64,000 bases of DNA from Agreia sp. PsM10 (GTDB taxonomy: Bacteria; Actinomycetota; Actinomycetes; Actinomycetales; Microbacteriaceae). The translations under genes and the position numbers were made by a program. Each line of letters opens with the position of its first letter. Positions within the stretch are counted from its first letter, which is position 1. The notes below the pieces were generated by a model. The model worked only from the letters and a program-made list of their open reading frames with translations, was not told the DNA's origin and ran no database searches. The stretch covers positions 248,001-312,000 of the forward strand of contig NZ_JARUXC010000001.1 of assembly GCF_030433855.1 (NCBI RefSeq), written 5' to 3'. This document shows, in pieces, positions 49,981-58,772 of this stretch.

Positions 49981-52098
49981 CTAGAAGCGTCCGCCGCCGC
50001 CGCGCCGCCCGCCGGAGCGTCCCGACGACGAGCTCCTGCGTGAACCCGACGATCGCGAGGAGCCCGATGAGCGAGAGGAGCCGGAGGAACGTCCGCCGCC
50101 GCCCCAGCTCGACGAGCCGCCGAACATGCCTCCGGAGTAGGAGCGCCGCGACGACCCGCCGCCGGAGAGGAGCCCGCCGAGAAGGCCCCCCAGCATCGCC
50201 GAGCCATCGATCCCCGAGCCGCCCTGCTCGTAGCCGCCTTGCCCGGAGTACGTGCTGAAGGCATCCACGTCGATGCGCGCCGCCTGATCGGCGGCCTGTG
50301 CGAACTGGTACGCCTGGGTCGCCGACGACAGGGCGCGTTCCGGATCGGTGGACTGCAGTCCGTATGACTCGTTCAGCAGCCGTTCGGCCTCGGCGATGCG
50401 AGTGCGGGCGTCGACGCTCACCGCTCCCCGGCGGGTCACCACGTATTCCTTGACGGCGGTGATGGTGCTGGATGCCGCGGTGAGGGTTCTCGACAGCTGC
50501 TCCTGCGTGCGGGCGGTGCGTTGGGCCTGCTCGCGCACTCCCGCGAGGGCGGCGTCGAGGGGTGCGTTCGCGCGCTGCAGGGCCTGGAGGGCGGCCACGG
50601 GATCGGCCGCCCCCGATTCTCGTGCCTGGGTGACCGCGGAGTCGAGGGTCGCGACGAGGGGAGAGAGCTCGGCGCCTCGGGGAGCGCCCTGCGGCGTGGC
50701 GAGGAGGGACCGGGCTTCGACGATGTCGTCGGTCGCCTCGGTGACGGCGCTCGCCAAGGCGGCGGCCGCGTTCTGGAGCGCCGATCCGAGCGTGCCGACG
50801 GCAGCGAGAAGCGTCTCGGACTGGGCCACGGCGGCCTGGGCTCGTTGGATGCTCACGGCTGCCTCGCTGGCGCGCCCGCCCGAGATCAGGCCGGGAACCG
50901 CCGTCGCCGTCGTGTCGGCGTAGGCGAGGAGCTTCTCGGCCTGGGCCGGGTTCTCGAGGACGGTGGCGAGGGCATTCGCCGAGTATGTCGCTCTCAGCGA
51001 CTGCAGTGTCTGCACGGCGGCAGGGATGTGCTGCCGGGCGGTCGCGACGCCCGATGCGATGGCGTCGAGCGAGGGCTGGGGGTTCTTCTCGAGTTCGCGC
51101 AGCGCGGCGAAGGCGTCGGCCTGGGCGTCGAGCTCGGCGTCGGCACTGGTGCACAGCTCGATGATCTTCAGCGACCAGGCCCGCCTGTCTTCTGGGCTGT
51201 CCGGGGTGCGGTCGTCGAGGTTCTGCTTGAGCGCGAAGCTCTGGCGCACCTTCTCCTTCGCACTGTCGAGCGCCTGCACGAACGCCGCCGTGGCGTCGTC
51301 GCCGAACTGCGCGATGGCGAAGCCCAGCTCCTGCTCGCTGCTCTTCACCGCGTCGTCGAGCTGGACCAGGAGCCGGCCGACCTCCCTGTCGAGTTCGAGC
51401 TGGCTCGGGCCGTCGGTGCCGGATTGGGCCTCAGCCGCCTTCGCCTTCGACCGCTTGCGCAGGTAGACGGCGCCGACGACCCCGGCCACCACCACGACCG
51501 TGCCGCCCAGAGCCCAGGTCAGAACGGAGGATCCTCCGCCGGCCGTGCTCGCGGCTTCACCCGGGGTGATCACGGGTGGCGACACGCTCTCGCCGTCGAG
51601 CAGTTCGGAGAGCCCCGACGCGGTGTTGATGGCGGCCCCCGCCCAGTCGTTCTGGCGGAGGGACGGCTGGATGGAGGTGGTCTCCAGCTCGCTGAGCTGC
51701 GCATCGGTGAGCGCGAAGTCAGGATCGACGGACAGCTGGTAGAGACGGTCGTCGGTCGAGACCGCCAGCAGAACGTCGTTCACTCCGAGATCGTTCTTCG
51801 TCGCGGTGTCGTCGGCCCAGGCCTCCCTGTCGGCCACGCCCGTGAAGCTGTCGACGTAGACGACGAACAGGTTCGTGCCCTCTGTCTGCGAGAGCTCGTC
51901 GAGCGCATCCTGCACTTCGGCCGCACGGGTGCCCACCACCCCCACGCGATCGACGACATAGGCGCCGCCGAGGTTCACCGGGTCGGTCGCCTGGGCGGCC
52001 TGCGGCGCCTGCAGGGCGAGCAGGGCGAGCACGAGTCCGGCACCGGCGACGAGGCCGGATCGGAGAGGGGAATATCGTCGTCGATCGGTTCTGGACAT
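49981..52098 (-). CDS. TPM-domain membrane protein with long coiled-coil and Ser-Gly-Arg tail
   Basis: 705 residues. Signal peptide (1-38, LRSGLVAGAGLVLALLALQAPQAAQA), extracytoplasmic TPM (TLP18.3/Psb32/MOLO-1) domain about 40-165 with YVVDRVGVV, one transmembrane helix near 195-217 (LTWALGGTVVVVAGVVGAVYL) followed by basic RKRSKAKAAE, a helical cytosolic region of about 400 residues rich in Ala and Glu, and a tail of Ser-Gly-Arg repeats ending GGRRGGGGRF. The YgcG-like layout fits a stress or membrane quality sensor. Leaderless ATG. Forms an operon with pspA. Confidence 0.88.
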   Translation of the reverse strand: MSRTDRRRYSPLRSGLVAGAGLVLALLALQAPQAAQATDPVNLGGAYVVDRVGVVGTRAAEVQDALDELSQTEGTNLFVVYVDSFTGVADREAWADDTATKNDLGVNDVLLAVSTDDRLYQLSVDPDFALTDAQLSELETTSIQPSLRQNDWAGAAINTASGLSELLDGESVSPPVITPGEAASTAGGGSSVLTWALGGTVVVVAGVVGAVYLRKRSKAKAAEAQSGTDGPSQLELDREVGRLLVQLDDAVKSSEQELGFAIAQFGDDATAAFVQALDSAKEKVRQSFALKQNLDDRTPDSPEDRRAWSLKIIELCTSADAELDAQADAFAALRELEKNPQPSLDAIASGVATARQHIPAAVQTLQSLRATYSANALATVLENPAQAEKLLAYADTTATAVPGLISGGRASEAAVSIQRAQAAVAQSETLLAAVGTLGSALQNAAAALASAVTEATDDIVEARSLLATPQGAPRGAELSPLVATLDSAVTQARESGAADPVAALQALQRANAPLDAALAGVREQAQRTARTQEQLSRTLTAASSTITAVKEYVVTRRGAVSVDARTRIAEAERLLNESYGLQSTDPERALSSATQAYQFAQAADQAARIDVDAFSTYSGQGGYEQGGSGIDGSAMLGGLLGGLLSGGGSSRRSYSGGMFGGSSSWGGGGRSSGSSRSSGSSRSSGSRRSSSSGRSGGRRGGGGRF

Positions 52099-52105
52099 CG
52101 CAGGC

Positions 52106-52111
52106 AGTCTA
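52106..52111 (-). promoter_or_regulatory. -10 box for leaderless TPM-pspA mRNA
   Basis: TAGACT on the minus strand ends 7 bases before ATG 52098. Confidence 0.55.
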
Positions 52112-52204
52112 GAACAAGGGCCTGCGCCGAGCCTATGACCACGTATGTGTCGTCTCGTTACGACGGGGCTGGGGAGGAGCGTGGAGATTCAGCATGATGG
52201 GTTC

Positions 52205-52948
52205 ATGGCCACCCGTTCGGAGAAGCGACTCAGCGTCGTCGAAGTGACCCGGTATCGCCCTCGCGACGTCGACTACCACGCCTATGTCGAGGTGCTCAAC
52301 TCCCGGGCGGTTCGGGCCGCCGAGGATGCCGGATGGATCGTGAACCGGGTCGCCGCGGCCGACGTCGGCACGGCCTCCCTGCTCGCCCTCACCGACGCGA
52401 GCGAGGCCATCATGCTCATGGGCGGAGAGGACATCTCACCGCGTTTCTACGGCGGCGACGAGGACTACCCCTTCGAGAGCCAGCATTTCGAGACGGCCGA
52501 CGAGGGGCAGATCGCCCTCGTGCATCGAGCGATCCGCAGGGGAACCCCACTTCTGGGCGTGTGCCGTGGACTGCAGATCATCACCGTGGCCCTCGGAGGC
52601 GACATCGTTCAGGATCTCGGCACCGACACGATCCACAAGAACCTCGGAGCCCCTATCCGCGACATCATGGCAGCGCACCCGGTGGCCCTCGACCGCTCCT
52701 CGAGGCTCGCCGCAGACCTCGGCACACGCGAACTCGTCGTGCAGAGCGCGCATCACCAGGCCGTCGGCCGGCTCGGCGACGGACTCGTGGCCGTGGGCAC
52801 GGCCCCCGACGGTGTCGTGGAGGCGGTCGAGCATGTCGATGCTCCGATCACCGGCGTGCAGTTCCACCCCGAGGACCCCGGTGCGCCAGCCGGCCAGCTG
52901 GCCTCCCTCGTCGCCAGGCTGAGCGCCCGCGAGGCGGCGTTCGCCTGA
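52205..52948 (+). CDS. gamma-glutamyl-gamma-aminobutyrate hydrolase-like class I amidotransferase
   Basis: 247 residues. Nucleophile Cys in TPLLGVCRGLQIITVALGG, and His-Glu in ITGVQFHPEDP, complete the class I triad. PuuD-like hydrolases cleave gamma-glutamyl-GABA or related amides in polyamine catabolism; no puu genes are nearby, so the exact substrate is open. Start ATG 52205 was chosen over earlier in-frame ATGs; a weak CATGAT lies 5 bases upstream, no ribosome site seen. Confidence 0.87.
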   Translation: MATRSEKRLSVVEVTRYRPRDVDYHAYVEVLNSRAVRAAEDAGWIVNRVAAADVGTASLLALTDASEAIMLMGGEDISPRFYGGDEDYPFESQHFETADEGQIALVHRAIRRGTPLLGVCRGLQIITVALGGDIVQDLGTDTIHKNLGAPIRDIMAAHPVALDRSSRLAADLGTRELVVQSAHHQAVGRLGDGLVAVGTAPDGVVEAVEHVDAPITGVQFHPEDPGAPAGQLASLVARLSAREAAFA

Positions 52949-52972
52949 GGCCGAACGCCCGCAGTCGGTCGG

Positions 52973-53419
52973 TCAATCGGTCGAGCGGGTCGCCGCCGCG
53001 ATGATCGCGGTGAGAGACGCCTGCATGGCCTGGAGTTCGGAGACGGGCATGCCGAGCTGCTCGATCATCGTCTGCGGAATCGACTCCGCCCGCGACCGCA
53101 GCTTCCGTCCCTCCGGCGTGAGCGTGACGTCGAGACGCCTCTCGTCCGTCGCGCTGCGCCGACGATCGATCAGACCGGATGCCTCGAGCCGCTTGAGCAG
53201 GGGAGACAGGGTCGCGGGGTCGAGTTGCAGCGCGGCGCCCAAGTCCTTCACCGATCTCGGATCCTGCTGCCACAGAGCGAGCATCACCAGGTACTGGGGA
53301 TGGGTCAGTCCGAGCGGCTCGAGAACGGGACGGTAGAGAGCGATGACGCTGCGAGAGGCGACTGCGAGGGCGAAGCACACCTGATTCTCGAGTGCGAGCA
53401 CATCGACGTCGTCGGTCAC
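52973..53419 (-). CDS. ohrR: OhrR-type MarR family peroxide-sensing regulator
   Basis: 148 residues from GTG 53419. Begins ..LALENQVCFALAVASRSVIALYRPVLEPLGLTHPQYLVMLALW with the reactive Cys at residue 15, the very position and context (ENQxCF) of Cys15 in Bacillus OhrR, which supports this start. Winged helix: SVKDLGAALQLDPATLSPLLKRLEASGLIDRRRSATDERRLDVTLT. Single-Cys type. The usual target ohr is not adjacent; the neighbours are a GATase and pyruvate oxidase. GGAGGGGG precedes the GTG. A CGTGCG-TTT-CGCACG palindrome upstream is the candidate operator. Confidence 0.9.
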   Translation of the reverse strand: MTDDVDVLALENQVCFALAVASRSVIALYRPVLEPLGLTHPQYLVMLALWQQDPRSVKDLGAALQLDPATLSPLLKRLEASGLIDRRRSATDERRLDVTLTPEGRKLRSRAESIPQTMIEQLGMPVSELQAMQASLTAIIAAATRSTD

Positions 53420-53434
53420 GCCCGCCCCCTCCAC

Positions 53435-53471
53435 CGTGCGTTTCGCACGAATCAATAGGGCACTAAGTATA
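53435..53471 (-). promoter_or_regulatory. ohrR promoter and candidate operator
   Basis: TATACT on the minus strand (53466-53471) gives a start near 53459; the perfect palindrome CGTGCG-TTT-CGCACG (53435-53449) lies in the leader just downstream. It differs from the AT-rich Bacillus OhrR site, so regulator identity is not settled. Confidence 0.45.
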
Positions 53472-53477
53472 TGGCGC

Positions 53478-55232
53478 CTACAGGCCGGGAACGTGCCGGA
53501 TGTTGGACCGCGCGAGCTTGACGGCCTCTCCGACACCGCCGTTCAACACGAGCTTCGACATCGCGAGACCGAAACCGCTGACCTGCTTCGCCGTGATCGT
53601 GGGCGGCAGCGACAGCGCCAACGGGTCGGTGCTGATGTCGACCAGAGCCGGGCCGTCATGGGCGAACGCCTCGCCGAGCGCATCCTTCAGCTGCCCCGGG
53701 TCGTCGACCCGGCGCGCGAAGAAGCCGAGCGCCGTCGCAACGGCGGCGTAGTCCACGCCGGGCACATCCACGCCGAAATCGGGATAACCGTCGACGAACA
53801 TCTCGAGTTTCACGAGACCGAGGGTGGAGTTGTTGAACACGACGACCTTGATCGGCAGTCTGTAGGCGGCGATGGTGACGAGCTCACCGAGCAGCATCGA
53901 CAGCCCGCCGTCGCCCGAGATCGTGACGACCTGCCTGCCGGGATACGCCGACTGTGCTCCGATCGCCTGCGGAACCGCGTTCGCCATCGATCCGTGCAGA
54001 TACGACCCGATCAGCCGCCGCCTGCCGTTGGGCGTGATGTACCGCGCCTGCCAGACATTGCCCATGCCGGTGTCGGCCGTCACGATCGCGTCGTCGGAGA
54101 TGAGCTCGTCGAGCACGGTCGCGGCGAACTCAGGGTGAATCGGCACCGCCCGGTCGACGTCGGTGTACTTTCCGACCACGGAGTCGAGGAGCTTGTGGTG
54201 CCGCTTGAGGGTCTTGTCGAGGAACGACCGGCTTCGCTCGCCCCGGATCAGGGGCGTGAGGGCGGCGAGGGTGGATGCGACATCGCCGTGGATCGCGTGC
54301 GTCACACTCGCCCTCCTGCCGAGGTGCGAGGCGTCGGCGTCGATCTGTGCGATCACGACTTTGCGACCGTCGGGCAGGAACTGCTCGTAGGGGAAGTCGG
54401 TGCCGAGGAGGATGAGCAGCTCTGCGTCGTGGATCCCGGCGTGGGCGGCGCCGTAGCCGAGCAGGCCCGTCATGCCCACGTCGAAGGGGTTGTCGTACTG
54501 GATCCACTGCTTGCCGCGAACGGTGTGGCCCACGGGAGCGGCGAGGAGATCGGCGAACGCCACCACCTCGTCGTGCGATCCCTCGACGCCCGCGCCGGCG
54601 AAGATCGCCACCGTCTTCGCCTCGTTGATCGCGGCGGCAAGCGTCTCGACGTCGGCCGAGTCGGGCACGATCGCGGGGGTCCGGGGCAGAACGAATGCGG
54701 GGGCCGAGCCCTCGGCATCCAGTTCTGCGACGTCGCCGGGCAGCGACACGACGGCCACGCCGCCCAGGCCTGTGGCATGACGGATGGCCGAGTTCACGAC
54801 GCGGGGCGCCTGCGCGGCCGTCGAGACGAGTTCGCAGTAGTTCGAGCACTCGACGAAGAGCCGGTCGGGGTGCGTCTCCTGAAAGTAGGAGCTGCCGATC
54901 TCGACGCTCGGGATGTGGCTCGCGATGGCGAGCACGGGAGCGCCGGATCGATGCGCGTCGAACAGGCCGTTGATGAGGTGAAGGTTGCCGGGCCCGCAGC
55001 TGCCGGCGCAGACGGCGAGGCGGCCGGTGAGCTGGGCCTCGGCGCCGGCGGCGAAGGCAGCCGCCTCCTCGTTGCGCACGTGGATCCAGTCGATGCCGCC
55101 GTGGGCCGAGCCCCCGGTGCGGCGAACGGCGTCGACCACGGGGTTGAGGCTGTCTCCCACGATCCCGTAGATGCGGTGCACCCCCGCGTCGATGAGCTGG
55201 GCGATGAGCTGGTCTGCAACGGTTCTGGCCAT
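53478..55232 (-). CDS. poxB: pyruvate oxidase / pyruvate:quinone dehydrogenase
   Basis: 584 residues, ThDP enzyme. PYR domain with the essential Glu in IHVRNEEAAAFAAGAEAQLTGR, central FAD-type domain, PP domain with GDGGLSMLLGELVTIAAYRLPIKVVVFNNSTLGLVKLEM. Decarboxylates pyruvate to acetate and CO2 passing electrons to quinone. The C-terminus (ALSLPPTITAKQVSGFGLAMSKLVLNGGVGEAVKLARSN) matches the PoxB membrane-binding tail. Start ATG 55232 with a weak TTTACT 6 bases before it. The MarR-type gene follows downstream on the same strand with its own promoter. Confidence 0.93.
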   Translation of the reverse strand: MARTVADQLIAQLIDAGVHRIYGIVGDSLNPVVDAVRRTGGSAHGGIDWIHVRNEEAAAFAAGAEAQLTGRLAVCAGSCGPGNLHLINGLFDAHRSGAPVLAIASHIPSVEIGSSYFQETHPDRLFVECSNYCELVSTAAQAPRVVNSAIRHATGLGGVAVVSLPGDVAELDAEGSAPAFVLPRTPAIVPDSADVETLAAAINEAKTVAIFAGAGVEGSHDEVVAFADLLAAPVGHTVRGKQWIQYDNPFDVGMTGLLGYGAAHAGIHDAELLILLGTDFPYEQFLPDGRKVVIAQIDADASHLGRRASVTHAIHGDVASTLAALTPLIRGERSRSFLDKTLKRHHKLLDSVVGKYTDVDRAVPIHPEFAATVLDELISDDAIVTADTGMGNVWQARYITPNGRRRLIGSYLHGSMANAVPQAIGAQSAYPGRQVVTISGDGGLSMLLGELVTIAAYRLPIKVVVFNNSTLGLVKLEMFVDGYPDFGVDVPGVDYAAVATALGFFARRVDDPGQLKDALGEAFAHDGPALVDISTDPLALSLPPTITAKQVSGFGLAMSKLVLNGGVGEAVKLARSNIRHVPGL

Positions 55233-55265
55233 GGGCCCAGTAAACCCTGCTCGGCTGGACGGGGC

Positions 55266-55961
55266 CTAGGACGCCTGTCGAGTCTCGGCTGCGGTGCGCG
55301 GCCATCGCCGGGAGATCCAGAGCACCCCGGCCGCGGTCAGGCCGATGACCGCGGCGATCAACACCACGTAGAACGCGACCGACACGTAGCCCTGAGGCGA
55401 GGTGTTGGGGTTGAGGAACGGGTAGGGATACCAGTAGTCGGTCGAGGCGACCTGGTCGACGACGAAGGGAGCGCGGACGAGCGTGTAGACGACCCAGGCC
55501 AGGGGATAGATCAGGATGATGCCGATGCGTCGCGCCCCGAGCGGCCGGCGGCCGGGCGCGAGGATCCAGTCGACCAGGAGGTACGCGGGGGCGACGGCGT
55601 GCAGGATCTCGTTGGACCACCCGAGGGTCGCGCCCTGGGGCAGCTCGATGCCGCGCAGAAGCAGGTTGTAGACGATGCCGGTGACGACCATGTAGGTGAC
55701 CACCGCGGAGCGCGTCACCTGGAACCATTCGGGATCCGCGCCGCGTCGTGAGACGAGAAGGCATGCCCCGATGGCGAGAACCACGGTCGCGGCGATGTTC
55801 GACTCGATGGTGAAGAAGCTGAAGAAGTTCACGATGTTGCTGCCGACGTTCGTGACGCCCCTCGACGACCAGAACGCGAGGCTCGTGATGAGCTGGCCGA
55901 CGATGGCGGCGATGATCGCGACGGCGATGGCGGAGCGGAAGACCGCGAAGAGGATTCTCAT
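55266..55961 (-). CDS. Pr6Pr/FAR-17a-AIG1-like integral membrane protein
   Basis: 231 residues with six predicted helices. Characteristic residues: TNVGSNIVNFFSFFTIESNIAATVVLAIGA with a conserved Thr-(x)-Glu-Ser-Asn, LHAVAPAYLLVDWIL with the family His, and YWYPYPFLNP. The Pr6Pr family is of unknown function; eukaryotic AIG1/ADTRP relatives hydrolyse FAHFA lipids with a Thr and His, and a similar pair is present here, so a lipid esterase role is possible. No promoter assigned. Confidence 0.8.
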   Translation of the reverse strand: MRILFAVFRSAIAVAIIAAIVGQLITSLAFWSSRGVTNVGSNIVNFFSFFTIESNIAATVVLAIGACLLVSRRGADPEWFQVTRSAVVTYMVVTGIVYNLLLRGIELPQGATLGWSNEILHAVAPAYLLVDWILAPGRRPLGARRIGIILIYPLAWVVYTLVRAPFVVDQVASTDYWYPYPFLNPNTSPQGYVSVAFYVVLIAAVIGLTAAGVLWISRRWPRTAAETRQAS

Positions 55962-56046
55962 GCCGGTGTCATCCCCTTCGACGCGACCGAGGTGTAGCTG
56001 GAGACGCTGTGTTGCGGAAAACCGTGTGCACTCCAGGGGAGCCGTG

Positions 56047-56118
56047 TGCCCTCGACTGGATTTGAACCAGCGACCTATTCCTTCGGAGGGAAGCGCTCTT
56101 CCGCTGAGCTACGAGGGC
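56047..56118 (-). tRNA. tRNA-Arg (anticodon CCG)
   Basis: Cloverleaf read on the minus strand: acceptor GCCCTCG/CGAGGGC, D-arm GCTC..GAGC, anticodon loop CTCCGAA giving CCG (reads CGG), T-arm GCTGG-TTCAAAT-CCAGT, discriminator A. No CCA is encoded. It lies about 1 kb upstream of argS on the opposite strand. Confidence 0.92.
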
Positions 56119-56129
56119 GTACTCCAGAA

Positions 56130-56135
56130 AACCTA
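56130..56135 (-). promoter_or_regulatory. -10 box of tRNA-Arg
   Basis: TAGGTT preceded by an extended TG motif, 11 bases before the tRNA 5' end. Confidence 0.45.
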
Positions 56136-56230
56136 CCAGAAGCGGCGCACAGTAGCGCGCTTCGGCGGCTGCACGCAACGGCCGCACGGGCAACATCATC
56201 CGGAAACATTCGGATGACATGATGCTGCTC

Positions 56231-57025
56231 ATGAAGCGCTCCGTCTCCGCCCACATCGCCGTCCGAATCGACAGCCCGGTGACCATGGTCTTCGCCGCAT
56301 CCGTGGCCGAGGGCATCACCCGGGAGGTCGAGACACTCGACTTCCGCTACGGGGGAAGCAGCATCACGCCCGTGGAGATCAGCGACCTGCACGGCACCCG
56401 CCTCCATCAGTTCACCGTGGGCGCCGGCACCCTCACCATGGACTACTGGGCCACGGTGACGGGGGAGGCCGTGCCCGCCGAGATCACGGCCATCGATCGC
56501 ATCACCTACCTCAAGCCCAGCCGGTACTGCGAGTCCGACATCCTGTTGCCGACCGCCGTGTCGGAGTTCGCCGGGCTGAAGGGCAGGGCTCTCCTCGACG
56601 GAGTCAGCTCCTGGGTCGGCGACAAGCTCAGCTATGTGCCGGGCTCGAGCCTGCCCACAGACGGCGCCGTACGCACTCTGCTCGCGCGACAGGGGGTGTG
56701 CCGCGACTACGCCCATCTCGTGGTGGCGCTGCTGCGCGCCCTCGACGTTCCGGCGCGACTCGTCGCGGTCTACGCGCCCGGGCTCGATCCCATGGACTTC
56801 CACGCCGTGGCCGAGGCGTTCATCGACGGCGCCTGGCACATCGTGGATGCGACGGCCCTGGCGCCCCGACAGAGCCTCGTGCGCATCTCCACGGGTCGCG
56901 ACGCCGCCGACACCGCCTTCCTCACCAACCACGACGGGCTCCTCACCCTGACCGAGCTCGAGGTCACGGCGACGGTCGACGAGCTGCCCACCGACGACGT
57001 GACCCAGCTGGTGCAGCTGCGCTGA
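56231..57025 (+). CDS. transglutaminase-like (SirB1/TgpA-type fold) protein
   Basis: 264 residues (268 if the earlier ATG 56219 is used). N-terminal beta region (1-115), then the papain-like core: nucleophile Cys in LARQGVCRDYAHLVVALLRALDVPARLV, His in DPMDFHAVAEAFIDGAWHIVDAT and Asp in the same block, forming a complete triad. Bacterial relatives are often cysteine proteases or peptidases of unknown target rather than cross-linkers. Candidate start 56231 has CATGAT 7 bases upstream. Separate from argS by 58 bases. Confidence 0.87.
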   Translation: MKRSVSAHIAVRIDSPVTMVFAASVAEGITREVETLDFRYGGSSITPVEISDLHGTRLHQFTVGAGTLTMDYWATVTGEAVPAEITAIDRITYLKPSRYCESDILLPTAVSEFAGLKGRALLDGVSSWVGDKLSYVPGSSLPTDGAVRTLLARQGVCRDYAHLVVALLRALDVPARLVAVYAPGLDPMDFHAVAEAFIDGAWHIVDATALAPRQSLVRISTGRDAADTAFLTNHDGLLTLTELEVTATVDELPTDDVTQLVQLR

Positions 57026-57069
57026 CCGGGGCGGCGGCCCGCGCAGACGGGCCGGCACGGCCCGAACGG

Positions 57070-57075
57070 TAAGAT
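57070..57075 (+). promoter_or_regulatory. -10 box for leaderless argS mRNA
   Basis: TAAGAT ends 8 bases before GTG 57084. Confidence 0.55.
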
Positions 57076-57083
57076 CGACGCTC

Positions 57084-58763
57084 GTGACTCCCGAACAGCT
57101 CTCCCTCGCCCTCTTCGACATCGTGACCGCCCGCATCGAGCGGCGCCGTGCAGCCGGAGAGGCCGTTCCGGACGGCGCCGTCACGATCGCCGACCTCGCG
57201 CTCGAGCGTCCGCGCAACCGCGACCACGGAGACTGGGCGTCGAACGTTGCCATGAAGTTCGCAGGCCGTCTCGGCACGAACCCTCGCGCGTTCGCCGCCG
57301 AGATCACGCCCGAGATCGAGGCGATCCCCGGCGTGGCGTCGGTGGATGTCGCGGGTCCCGGATTCATCAACATCACGCTCGACGTCGCCGCGGCCGCCGA
57401 GATCGCCCGGCAGATCGTCGATGCCGGAGACGAGTACGGGCGCAACGACTCCCTTGCAGGCCTCTCGGTCAACATGGAGTTCGTCTCGGCGAACCCGACC
57501 GGGCCCCTGCACCTCGGGCACACCCGGTGGGCCGCACTCGGCGACGCGATCGCCCGCGTGCTGCGCGCATCCGGTGCCGTGGTCGCGACCGAGTACTACA
57601 TCAACGACGCCGGCAACCAGATGGACAACTTCGGCCTCTCGATCCTTGCGGCCGCCAAGGGCGAGCCGACGCCCGAGAAGGGATACCCCGGCGCCTACAT
57701 CGGCGAGCTCGCGAAGCACGTGCTCGAGAGCGTGCCGAACCTGCTCGAGCTTCCGCTCGACGAGGCCGTTCCGCTCGCCCGCGACCTCGGCTACCTGAAG
57801 CAGCTCGAGGAGATCAAGGACTCCCTCGAACGCTTCCACGTGCACTTCGACGTGTTCTTCTCGGAGCGCACCCTGCACGCGGGCGACCCCGCGACCGGCC
57901 GGAGTCTCATCGACGACGCGGCCGACCGGCTGCGCGCCCAGGGCCACGTCTTCGAGGCCGACGATGCGGTGTGGGTGCGCACCACCGACTTCGGCGACGA
58001 CAAGGATCGTGTGCTGACCCGTGGCAACGGCGTCGTCACCTACTTCGCCGCAGACGCCGCGTACTACCTCAGCAAGAAGGACCGCGGCTTCACCGAGAAG
58101 ATCTACCTCCTGGGCGCAGACCACCACGGCTACGTGGGCCGCCTCAAGGCCCTGGCCGCCGCGGCGGGTGACGACCCGAACGTGAACATCTCGGTGCTGA
58201 TCGGCCAGCTGGTGAACCTCAACGGAGCCAGGCTCTCGAAGCGCGCGGGCAACATCATCGAGCTCGACGACCTGCTGGAATGGGTCGGCGCCGACGCCCT
58301 GCGGTACTCGCTCGCCCGGTATCCTGCGGATTCGCCGCTGTCGCTCGACGGAGACGTGCTGCGGTCGAAGACCAATGACAACCCCGTCTTCTACGTGCAG
58401 TACGCCCACTCGCGCACCCGTTCGGTTGCACGGAACGCGGCCGCGGCCGGGGTCGAGCGCTCCGCGTTCGATCCATCGCTGCTGTCGCACGAGTCGGAGA
58501 CCGAACTGCTCGGATCGCTGCAGGAGTTCCCGCGCATCGTGCAGAAGTCGGCCGAGCTGCGCGAGCCGCATCGCATCGCCCGGTACCTCGAAGAGGTCGC
58601 CGGCCACTACCACCGCTGGTACTCGCAGGCCCGCGTGCTGCCGCTCGGCGACGAGCCGATCAGCGACCTGCACCGCACCCGCCTGTGGCTCAACGACGCA
58701 GCCGGCCAGGTCATCCGCAACGGACTCGACCTCCTCGGTGTGTCGGCCCCGGAACGGATGTAG
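57084..58763 (+). CDS. argS: arginyl-tRNA synthetase
   Basis: 559 residues, class I. HIGH-type motif in SANPTGPLHLGHTRWAALGD near residue 140; KMSKS analogue LSKRAGNIIELDDL near residue 385; anticodon-binding DALR domain at 450-559 with RYLEEVAGHYHRWYSQARVL. ArgRS normally binds tRNA-Arg to form adenylate and charges it. Leaderless GTG. A tRNA-Arg(CCG) gene lies about 1 kb upstream, divergent. Start of a run continuing through DUF2993, propeller, lysA, hom and thrC. Confidence 0.96.
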   Translation: MTPEQLSLALFDIVTARIERRRAAGEAVPDGAVTIADLALERPRNRDHGDWASNVAMKFAGRLGTNPRAFAAEITPEIEAIPGVASVDVAGPGFINITLDVAAAAEIARQIVDAGDEYGRNDSLAGLSVNMEFVSANPTGPLHLGHTRWAALGDAIARVLRASGAVVATEYYINDAGNQMDNFGLSILAAAKGEPTPEKGYPGAYIGELAKHVLESVPNLLELPLDEAVPLARDLGYLKQLEEIKDSLERFHVHFDVFFSERTLHAGDPATGRSLIDDAADRLRAQGHVFEADDAVWVRTTDFGDDKDRVLTRGNGVVTYFAADAAYYLSKKDRGFTEKIYLLGADHHGYVGRLKALAAAAGDDPNVNISVLIGQLVNLNGARLSKRAGNIIELDDLLEWVGADALRYSLARYPADSPLSLDGDVLRSKTNDNPVFYVQYAHSRTRSVARNAAAAGVERSAFDPSLLSHESETELLGSLQEFPRIVQKSAELREPHRIARYLEEVAGHYHRWYSQARVLPLGDEPISDLHRTRLWLNDAAGQVIRNGLDLLGVSAPERM

Positions 58764-58772
58764 CGGAGCATC

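Noticed and set aside
56219..56230. Upstream ATG-ATG for the transglutaminase-like gene
   Set aside because: Possible but less favoured; ATG 56231 has a better placed -10-like CATGAT and begins the conserved sequence.
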